DNA from: DASULK01 sp036381835
GTDB taxonomy: Bacteria > Actinomycetota > Actinomycetes > Mycobacteriales > Micromonosporaceae
DNA: 12,747 nt
Assembly (NCBI GenBank): GCA_036381835.1
Contig: DASVCA010000187.1
Coordinates: 1-12,747 of the forward strand
Reading direction: 5' to 3'
Shown: positions 6,986-12,747 of the stretch, piece by piece
Layout: each line of letters starts with the position of its first letter
Numbering within the stretch: position 1 is the first letter of the stretch
Program-made: the position numbers and the translations under genes
Notes under the pieces: model-generated
Told to the model about the DNA's origin: nothing
The model's input: only the letters and a program-made list of their open reading frames with translations
Database searches by the model: none

Positions 6986-8179
6986 ATGCGTCTACCCACG
7001 TTGCGCCGGACCCTCAAGAGAGCGGAGCCGGGTGTCATCGCGGGCACCGCCCGCCTGGACCGCCGGACCAAGCGTCTGGTCGGTCGGTTGCGTCCAGGCG
7101 ACGTGGCGATCATCGATCACATCGACCTGGACCGGGTCGCGGCGGATTCGCTCGTCGCAGCCGGGGTCAAGGCGGTGCTCAACGCCAAGCCGTCGATCTC
7201 CGGCCGTTACCCGAACCTCGGGCCCGAGGTGCTGATCGGTTCCGGGATCCCGCTGATCGACCGACTCGGCGAGGCGATCTTCGAACAGGTGCGTGAGGGC
7301 GACACCGTCCGGGTCGAGGACGACACCGTGTTCGTCGATGACCGTCCGGTGGCCCGCGGTGTCCGTCAGGACGCGCGATCCGTTGCCGAGGCGATGACGG
7401 AGGCCCGTGCGGGCCTGTCCGTGCAGTTGGAGGCGTTCGCCGCCAACACCATGGAGTTCCTCAAGCAGGAGCGCGATCTGCTGCTCGACGGCGTCGGTAT
7501 GCCCGATATCAAGACCGAACTCCAGGGGCGGCACTGCCTGATCGTGGTACGCGGGTACGACTACAAGGCCGACCTGGACGTGCTGCGCCCGTACATCCAG
7601 GAGTTCAAGCCGGTGCTGATCGGCGTGGACGGGGGCGCGGACGCGCTCGTCGAGGCCGGCTACACCCCCGACATGATCATCGGTGACATGGACTCGGTCA
7701 GCGACGACGTGCTGCGCTGCGGGGCCGAGGTCGTGGTGCACGCCTACCCGGACGGGCGGGCCCCGGGACTGGCCCGGGTCGAGGAGTTGGGCGTACCCGC
7801 GGTCACCTTCCCCGCAGCGGCGACGAGCGAGGACATCGCGATGCTGCTCGCGGACGAGAAGGGGGCCACGCTGATCGTCGCGGTGGGTACGCACGCCACG
7901 CTGGTGGAGTTCCTCGACAAGGGACGCGGCGGTATGGCGTCGACGTTCCTCACCCGCCTCAAGGTGGGCGGGAAGCTGGTCGACGCCAAGGGGGTCAGCC
8001 GGTTGTACCGGCAGAGCCTGTCCGGTTCCTCCCTGCTGCTGCTCGTGCTCTCCGCGGTCGCCGCCATGGCCTCGGCCGTCGCGGTCTCGACCGTCGGGAA
8101 GGCATACCTCGGGGTGGCTTCCGAATGGTGGGACAATCTGGTTTTCCAAGTGGGCGAGTTCTTCCGCCAGCTCTTCTAG
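6986..8179 (+). CDS. steA: Septation protein SteA (thiamin pyrophosphokinase-like domain, C-terminal membrane anchor)
   Basis: 397 residues from ATG 6986 (ATG 6977 would add three residues). It is collinear with mycobacterial Rv1697 and corynebacterial SteA: an N-terminal domain with GDVAIIDHIDLDRVAADSLV and ISGRYPNLGPEVLI, then a domain related to the thiamin pyrophosphokinase catalytic fold, with VDGGADAL (D215) and IIGDMDSVSDD (D234, D236), followed by DAKGVSRLYR. One transmembrane helix lies at about residues 350-372 (LLLLVLSAVAAMASAVAVS), with a short tail (WWDNLVFQVGEFFRQLF). In Corynebacterium SteA localises to the division ring with SteB, and the pair promotes septal peptidoglycan cleavage through RipA. 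SteB is encoded next downstream. A bona fide thiamin enzyme is unlikely given the extra domain and anchor. Confidence 0.92.
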   Translation: MRLPTLRRTLKRAEPGVIAGTARLDRRTKRLVGRLRPGDVAIIDHIDLDRVAADSLVAAGVKAVLNAKPSISGRYPNLGPEVLIGSGIPLIDRLGEAIFEQVREGDTVRVEDDTVFVDDRPVARGVRQDARSVAEAMTEARAGLSVQLEAFAANTMEFLKQERDLLLDGVGMPDIKTELQGRHCLIVVRGYDYKADLDVLRPYIQEFKPVLIGVDGGADALVEAGYTPDMIIGDMDSVSDDVLRCGAEVVVHAYPDGRAPGLARVEELGVPAVTFPAAATSEDIAMLLADEKGATLIVAVGTHATLVEFLDKGRGGMASTFLTRLKVGGKLVDAKGVSRLYRQSLSGSSLLLLVLSAVAAMASAVAVSTVGKAYLGVASEWWDNLVFQVGEFFRQLF

Positions 8180-8268
8180 GGGGTGTCCATGGTTGCAGCC
8201 ACGCCGGGGCGGCCCTGTGCTGCCGCGTCGAGCCTCGTTACGCCCGGATTCGGTGAAGGGCGGCAGGC

Positions 8269-9201
8269 GTGATCAACTTCCGGTACCACGTGGTGTCGCT
8301 CACCGCGGTGTTCCTGGCCCTCGCGATCGGGCTCGTGGTCGGCACCGCCGCGCTCAACGGCCCGGTTGCCGACTCGTTACGGGACACCGTGAACGCGCTG
8401 CGCAAGGACAACCAGCAGCTGCGCGACCAGGTCAGCAGCCTCAAGGAGGAGGTCAACCGGGAGGAGGACTACGTCAACCAGGCGGCACCCCGGCTGCTCA
8501 CCGGAACCCTCACCGGACGGCGCATCCTGGTCGTCACCCTACCCAGCGGACGGGAACACGCCGAGGAGGTGGTCGAGCGTCTGCGGATGGCCGGGGCATC
8601 GGTGACGGGGCGCCTCGACATCCTCGACAAGTTCGTCGAACCGAGCAGCAACAACGAGTTGATGAGCCTGGCGGAGAGCACCGCCCGCCCCACCATCCCC
8701 ACCGACGGGCTGCCCGGCAACAGTAACGGAGTGGAGACCTCCAGCGCGCTGCTGTCCATCGCGTTGCTCGACCGGCCGGACGGAACACCCGTCGCGGCCG
8801 CGGACCGCAAGGCCGTGTTGAACACGTACGCGGACGCCAAGTACCTCAGCGTCGCCGACGAGATCCGGGGGCCCGCCGAGGCGGTCGTCGTGGTCAGCGG
8901 CCCCTCCTACATCGACCGGGAGGCGGGGGCGAAGGACACGGCGGTGGTGACGATGGTCAGCCAGTTCGAGAAGGTCGTCCCGCTCGTGGTGGCGGGCAAC
9001 GGGGCCGGCGAAGGCAACCTGGTGGCGGCGGTGCGCAGCGACCCGGCCATGTCCGAGTCGGTTCCCACCGTCGACAACGCCAACACCCCGATGGGGCAGG
9101 TCGCCGCCGTGCTGGCGATCGCCGACCTGCTGGCCGCCGAGAGCGTCGGACACTACGGGATGAACGGAGCAGACGGGCTGCTTCCGCAGCCGTCGGAGTG
9201 A
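8269..9201 (+). CDS. steB: SteB / MctB family membrane-anchored protein
   Basis: 310 residues from GTG 8269, with GAAGGG at 8255-8260. The family-typical start MINFRYHVVSLTAVFLALAI runs straight into one transmembrane helix (about residues 8-30). An extracytoplasmic coiled coil (about 36-70, LRKDNQQLRDQVSSLKEEVN) follows, and then a globular alpha/beta domain. In M. tuberculosis the homologue Rv1698 (MctB) was described as a copper export/porin-like protein; in Corynebacterium SteB works with SteA to activate the septal hydrolase RipA. No Cys or Met-rich copper site is evident, so I favour the division role. The 89-nt gap after steA holds no gene or clear signal; the two are probably one operon. 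Confidence 0.92.
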   Translation: MINFRYHVVSLTAVFLALAIGLVVGTAALNGPVADSLRDTVNALRKDNQQLRDQVSSLKEEVNREEDYVNQAAPRLLTGTLTGRRILVVTLPSGREHAEEVVERLRMAGASVTGRLDILDKFVEPSSNNELMSLAESTARPTIPTDGLPGNSNGVETSSALLSIALLDRPDGTPVAAADRKAVLNTYADAKYLSVADEIRGPAEAVVVVSGPSYIDREAGAKDTAVVTMVSQFEKVVPLVVAGNGAGEGNLVAAVRSDPAMSESVPTVDNANTPMGQVAAVLAIADLLAAESVGHYGMNGADGLLPQPSE

Positions 9202-9206
9202 GCGGC

Positions 9207-10100
9207 ATGAGGCGGCGAGACGGTGTGAAACGGCGTGGCATCTTCGGTCGGCTGCTGCTGATCGGCGCGGGGGCGCTGGCGGCCACCGCCACCTTGCAGG
9301 GCATCACCCGCCGCCCCTCGGCGGCGGCGCTGGAGCGCACCAACTATCGAGGGCGCACCGTCACGTTGGCCGCCGGTCCGGCACTGGCCGCCGGCGCCGC
9401 CACCATCGGCGCGGTGGGCGCTCCCAGCCCGCCGGCGGCCGGTGCCGCCCTGGTCGCCGGTCTCGGAGCCGGAGCCGTCGGCCTGTACGACGATGTGATC
9501 GGGTCACGCCCCGACCAAGCGGCGAAGGGCTTCGCCGGGCATCTCGGGGCGCTGCGCCGCGGACGGGTCACGAGCGGGATCGTGAAGATCGCCGGGGTGG
9601 GTGCCGCCGGGCTGACCGCCGCCGCACTGCTCGCCGCCGACCCGGCCGTCCGAGCCCACCCGGCCCGACGCCGGCAGCGGACCCCCGGGCAGATCGTAGA
9701 CGTGCTGCTCGGCGCGGGCGTGGTGGCCGGCACGGCCAACCTGGTCAACCTCCTCGATCTGCGTCCGGGGCGCGCGCTCAAGGCCGGTCTGCTGCTCGGC
9801 GTGCCACTGCTCGGCGGCAGCACCGGTGGGATGCTCGCCGGCCCGGTCGGTGCCGCCGGCGCGCTGCTGCCCATGGATCTCGACGAGCGGGTCATGCTCG
9901 GCGACGCGGGCGCGAACGCGTTCGGCGCGCTGCTCGGCGTCGCGGTGGCGGGACGGACCGGCCCGCGCGGGCGGGCCGCCGTGCTCGCCGCCCTGGCCGC
10001 CCTCACCGCGGCCAGCGAGAAGGTGAGTTTCTCGGCGGTCATCGATCGCACCCCGGTGCTTCGGGAACTCGACCGGCTCGGTCGCGGAGCGTCGGACTGA
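9207..10100 (+). CDS. MraY/WecA-like polyprenyl-phosphate sugar-1-phosphate transferase homologue, divergent
   Basis: 297 residues from ATG 9207, served by GGAG at 9195-9198; GTG 9198, overlapping the steB stop, is the alternative. It is Ala/Gly-rich with about eight hydrophobic segments. Motifs of the MraY/WecA/TagO superfamily are present: an N-terminal NYRGRTVTLAAG; GLYDD (D95, D96) followed by KGFAGHL and GRVTSGIVK; NLVNLLDLRPGRALK (N178 to K192); and MLGDAGANAFG (D233). These enzymes move a sugar-1-phosphate from a UDP-sugar to undecaprenyl/decaprenyl phosphate at the inner face of the membrane. It is shorter than MraY (about 360 residues) and lacks the HHH motif. The N-x2-N-x2-D-x2-D signature has Pro187 in place of the second Asp, so altered chemistry or substrate is possible. 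It sits between steB and a MurJ-like flippase, suggesting an envelope glycan role. Confidence 0.78.
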   Translation: MRRRDGVKRRGIFGRLLLIGAGALAATATLQGITRRPSAAALERTNYRGRTVTLAAGPALAAGAATIGAVGAPSPPAAGAALVAGLGAGAVGLYDDVIGSRPDQAAKGFAGHLGALRRGRVTSGIVKIAGVGAAGLTAAALLAADPAVRAHPARRRQRTPGQIVDVLLGAGVVAGTANLVNLLDLRPGRALKAGLLLGVPLLGGSTGGMLAGPVGAAGALLPMDLDERVMLGDAGANAFGALLGVAVAGRTGPRGRAAVLAALAALTAASEKVSFSAVIDRTPVLRELDRLGRGASD

Positions 10101-10101
10101 G

Positions 10102-11799
10102 GTGACCGGTCCCACCGCCGTCGCCGGCGTCGGCCGCATCGCCGGTGCCGCCACCCTCATCGCCGTCCTGACCGTGGCCAGTCGACTCGCCGGGTTCGGG
10201 CGTACCGCTGTCTTCACCTGGGTGATGGGCGAGCACAGCGACCTCGGCGGCATGTACGTGGTGGCCAACACCATCCCGAACATCGTCTTCGAGATCGTGG
10301 CCGGCGGCGCGCTGGCCAGTCTGGTCGTACCGCTGCTCGCCGGCGCGGTCGCGACCGGAGACCGGGCGGCCGTCTCGGCCGCCACCGGTGCCCTCCTCAC
10401 CTGGACGCTCACCCTGCTGATCCCACTGGCGGTCCTGGTGGCGTTCCTCGCCGAGCCGATCGTGGGCCTGCTGGCCGGTGGGCGCGGCCCGACGGAGGTC
10501 GCCGCCGGTGCCCGGATGCTGCGGGTCTTCGCACCACAACTGCCGCTTTACGGCGTCGGCATCGTGCTGACCGGTGTCCTGCAAGCCCACCGCCGGTTCG
10601 CCTGGCCGGTGATCGCGCCCCTGCTGTCCAGCATCACCGTGATCGGCGCTTACCTCGCCTTCGCCGCGATCGACGGGGTGCGGGTCGACATCGCGCAGAC
10701 CAGCCGGGCCGGCGAGACGATCCTGTCCGCGGGTACCACGCTCGGGGTGGCGGTCCTCTCCCTTTCTCTGCTCATCCCGGTACGTCGACTGCGTCTTCGG
10801 CTACGTCCCGGATACACCTTCGCAGCAGAGACCCGACGCAGAATCGGCGGTCTCGCCGTGGCCGGGGCGGTCTCCCTGGCCGCCCAGCAGATCGCCCTGC
10901 TGGCCCTTCTGAACCGGGTCGCCGACGGGCCGACCGGGGCGCCGGTGGTGTTCAACCTGGCCCAGACGCTGTACCTGCTGCCCTGGGCCGTGCTGGCCGT
11001 GCCGTTGGCGGTCGCGGCGTACCCGGCGCTGTCCGCCGCCCACACCCTCGGCGACGCCGACGGCTACCGGCGGACGTTGGCGCCCACGGTCCGCAACGTG
11101 CTGCTGTTCAGTTGCCTCGGCGCAGCCGCGCTGGTCGCCACGGCAGGGCCGGTGGCGCGCTTCTTCTGGGGCGCGCAGGTCCAGCCGTCCTCCGTCGCGG
11201 CGATCGCCGGGTTCGCCCCCGGCCTGCTCGGCTACGGTCTGTTCGCGATCCTCAGCCGCGCGCTGTACGCGCGCGGCGACCCGCGGTCGGCGCCGGCGGC
11301 GACCGCGGCGGGCTGGCTGGTCGTCCCGGTCGCCGCGGTGGTCCTCGCGGCCGTTCTCCCGGCCGAATACCGGGTCTTCGCGGTCGCCCTCGCCAATTCC
11401 GTCGGGATGCTCGCACTCGGCGCGCTGCTGCTCGCCGCCGTCGCCCGCGGGGCCGGGCGGCAGTCGCTCGACGGCCTGGCCCGTGCCGGTGCGGCCGGTG
11501 TTCTCGCCGCCGCAGCCGCCGCGACGGCGGGTGTCGTCACAGCCGACGGTCTCACCGGGCTTACCATCGGCACGCCGACAAGATTGACGTGGGTGCTGCA
11601 CGGTCTGGCCGCCGGGGTCGTGGTCGGGGCGGTCTTCTTCGCCGTCGCCTACGCGTTCGACCGCCGCGACGTCCAGCCGATGATCGCGGCGCTGCGGCGA
11701 CGGCTCCCGAGCGCGTGGCGTGGCGCCGGTCCCGACCGTCCGAAACCTGCCTGGACAGGCGATCAGGGCGACGGGGAGCCGACGGGGAAGCGAGGTTGA
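10102..11799 (+). CDS. MurJ/MviN-family lipid-linked oligosaccharide flippase
   Basis: 565 residues from GTG 10102, one base after the preceding stop. It is a polytopic membrane protein with about 14 hydrophobic helices, fitting the MOP/MATE-like fold. The N-terminal signature is recognisable: ASRLAGFGRTAVFTWVMG, then an NTIPNIVFEIVAGGALASLVVP stretch, matching the usual R-rich first helix and GAL-(S/A)-x3-VP motif of MurJ. Helix 7-8 region: RRIGGLAVAGAVSLAAQQI and LAQTLYLLPWAVLAVPLAVAAYP. The last about 30 residues are a polar, charged cytoplasmic tail. MurJ flips lipid II; because this copy is grouped with a MraY-like transferase and a glycosyltransferase rather than mur genes, it may be a paralogue moving another polyprenyl-linked sugar. 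Whether the genome has a second MurJ cannot be seen here, so I leave the symbol empty. Confidence 0.88.
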   Translation: MTGPTAVAGVGRIAGAATLIAVLTVASRLAGFGRTAVFTWVMGEHSDLGGMYVVANTIPNIVFEIVAGGALASLVVPLLAGAVATGDRAAVSAATGALLTWTLTLLIPLAVLVAFLAEPIVGLLAGGRGPTEVAAGARMLRVFAPQLPLYGVGIVLTGVLQAHRRFAWPVIAPLLSSITVIGAYLAFAAIDGVRVDIAQTSRAGETILSAGTTLGVAVLSLSLLIPVRRLRLRLRPGYTFAAETRRRIGGLAVAGAVSLAAQQIALLALLNRVADGPTGAPVVFNLAQTLYLLPWAVLAVPLAVAAYPALSAAHTLGDADGYRRTLAPTVRNVLLFSCLGAAALVATAGPVARFFWGAQVQPSSVAAIAGFAPGLLGYGLFAILSRALYARGDPRSAPAATAAGWLVVPVAAVVLAAVLPAEYRVFAVALANSVGMLALGALLLAAVARGAGRQSLDGLARAGAAGVLAAAAAATAGVVTADGLTGLTIGTPTRLTWVLHGLAAGVVVGAVFFAVAYAFDRRDVQPMIAALRRRLPSAWRGAGPDRPKPAWTGDQGDGEPTGKRG

Positions 11800-11803
11800 C
11801 GGG

Positions 11804-12541
11804 GTGGGTACGCGCAGCGCGGGGACGGCGGACGGCTGGTCGAGACCGGTGGCACTGGTCCTCGCCACCAGCACCGGCGGCGTGGGGCAGCACGTTGCAT
11901 CGCTCACGCGCGGGCTGCGCGCCGGCGGCGCGGAGGTGACCGTGTGCGGTCCGGCCGCCACCGACGAGCTGTTCGGCTTCACCGCCGCCGGTGCCCGATT
12001 CGTGCCGGTGGAGATCCCGGCCGATCCCACGCCGATGGATCTCCGCGCGGTCACCGCGCTACGCCGCGCCATCGACGACCGGATCGCCGTGGTACACGCG
12101 CACGGTCTGCGGGCCGGGTTCGTCGCCGCGCTCGCCCGGATCCCGCAACCGGTCGTCGTGACCTGGCACAACGCCGTCATCGCCGGTGGGCTGCGCGGGT
12201 GGGCGTCGCGGCGGGTGGAGCGGGTGGTGGCCAAAGCGGCGCGCGTATCGCTGGGCGCGTCGGCGGACCTGGTCGAGCGGGCGCGGCAAGTCGGTGCCCG
12301 GGACGCTCGACTGGCACCGGTGGCGGCGCCGCAGCTGCCACCGGCGCGGCGCGGCCGAGCCGCGGTACGCGCCGAGTTCGGGCTGGCACCACAGCAGCCG
12401 CTGATCCTGTCGGTCGGCCGGCTGCACCCGCAGAAGCGGTACGACATCCTGATCGACGCCGCGGCTCGCTGGCGGGCGTTGGAACCCCGGCCGACCGTGC
12501 TGATCGCCGGAAGCGGGCCCAGCTATCTGCAGCTGACGCGG
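11804..12541 (+). CDS. GT-B glycosyltransferase (GT4-type), N-terminal part; interrupted by strand switch
   Basis: About 246 residues from GTG 11804, with GCGAGG at 11790-11795, 4 nt after the flippase stop. The N-terminal Rossmann domain has a glycine loop TSTGGVGQHVASLTRGL (about 22-38), then VVHAHGLRAGFVAALA and VVVTWHNAV. The C-terminal domain starts with LILSVGRLHPQKRYDILIDA (200-219) and LIAGSGPSYLQLT. Family similarity stops at about 12538-12541. The + frame stays open to the window edge, but what it encodes there is not glycosyltransferase. The missing EX7E and GG-VPE motifs are on the opposite strand right after. Family members transfer a sugar from a nucleotide donor at the cytoplasmic membrane face. 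Donor and acceptor unknown; position suggests it extends the lipid-linked sugar made by the MraY-like enzyme. Confidence 0.85.
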
Positions 12542-12746
12542 CGCATCACCGACCAGCTCCGGCACCCCGCCGACGGCCGTGGCGATCAGCGGCGTCCCCG
12601 CGGTCAATGCCTCCTGCGCGAACAGCTGCCGCGCCTCCCAGTCGCTGGTGACCACCGCGAGGTCCGCCCCGCCGAGCAGGTCGGGCACGTCGGAGCGGCG
12701 GCCGAGCAGGTGGAACGGCGCGTGCCGCTCGGACGACCGCTGCGCC
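12540..12746. repeat. 6-bp inverted repeat bounding the inverted segment
   Basis: GGCGCA at 12540-12545 is complemented by TGCGCC at 12741-12746, bracketing the flipped segment. This is short enough to be chance or chimera-forming microhomology. Flipping exactly between these copies does not restore the glycosyltransferase frame (it is off by one base), so the repeat alone is not a complete explanation. Confidence 0.4.
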
Positions 12747-12747
12747 A
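12542..12747 (-). pseudogene. Inverted C-terminal fragment of the same glycosyltransferase
   Basis: Read on the - strand from 12747 to 12542, this segment encodes RHAPFHLLGRRSDVPDLL, then GGADLAVVTSDWEARQLFAQ, then EALTAGTPLIATAVGGVPEL followed by VGDA. That is the canonical second half of a GT4 C-terminal domain, with the EX7E motif (E-ARQLFAQ-E) and the GG-VPELV nucleotide-sugar loop. It is exactly what should follow the + strand fragment ending at LIAGSGPSYLQLT, with almost no residues missing between. An in-frame GTG at 12688 is an internal Val, not a start. The piece is therefore part of one gene split by an inversion or by a chimeric junction. Truncated by the window end. Confidence 0.88.

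Noticed and set aside
8193..8726. Frame 8193-8726 on + as a gene between steA and steB
   Set aside because: Arg/Gly/Pro-rich shadow overlapping steB in another frame; no domain and no ribosome site.
12059..12688. The - strand frame 12688-12059 as a complete gene starting at GTG 12688
   Set aside because: Only its first part (down to about 12542) is glycosyltransferase. The rest is antisense to the + strand fragment and meaningless, and the GTG is an internal Val of DVPDLL.
12540..12746. GGCGCA/TGCGCC as an invertase-type recombination site for phase variation
   Set aside because: Six bases is too short, no recombinase gene is nearby, and flipping at these copies does not restore the reading frame. 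Kept only as possible microhomology.
1..12747. CRISPR arrays, insertion sequences, prophage, tRNA genes or attachment sites
   Set aside because: I saw no spaced direct repeats, no transposase or integrase, no tRNA-like cloverleaf, and no island with different composition. Apart from the terminal strand switch, the region reads as chromosomal backbone.

Overview
The window is about 70% GC or higher, uses GTG and TTG starts freely, and carries a run of genes in the same order as the mycobacterial Rv1691-Rv1698 block (TPR protein, HAD phosphatase, small protein, TlyA, NAD kinase, RecN, SteA, SteB/MctB). This points to a high-GC actinomycete. The gene content beyond that block (MraY-like transferase, MurJ-like flippase, family GT4 glycosyltransferase) suggests Micromonosporaceae or a relative, but that placement is an inference. 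The window begins inside a 5S rRNA gene, as expected for a short-read contig broken at a repeated rRNA operon.

Layout: (1) 1-135 holds the 3' part of 5S rRNA followed by a perfect 15-bp hairpin that should terminate the rRNA operon. (2) 238-2462 holds a TPR protein with a long Arg/Gly/Asp-rich disordered N-terminus, overlapping by 4 nt a HAD-IIA phosphatase resembling the mycobacterial glycerol-3-phosphate phosphatase. (3) 2571-5085 holds a phasin-like protein with a histone-like Lys/Ala tail, a 61-residue conserved small protein, tlyA (rRNA 2'-O-methyltransferase) and nadK, all closely spaced or overlapping. (4) 5129-6886 is recN, the SMC-like DNA repair ATPase, possibly with its own leaderless promoter. 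(5) 6986-9201 holds steA and steB, the division-ring pair that in Corynebacterium activates cell-wall cleavage at the septum. (6) 9207-12541 holds three envelope-glycan type genes placed directly behind steB: a small MraY/WecA-like membrane transferase, a MurJ-family flippase and a GT-B glycosyltransferase. Every confident gene is on the + strand.

Two points stand out. First, the glycosyltransferase gene switches strand near 12541: its N-terminal part and the start of its C-terminal domain read on +, but the conserved remainder of that domain reads on - from 12747 down to about 12542. This is either a real small inversion or, more likely at a contig end, a fold-back chimera. Second, the steA-steB-transferase-flippase-glycosyltransferase order looks like a complete membrane-linked sugar assembly route (load, extend, flip) tied to the septal machinery. 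Its product is unknown.
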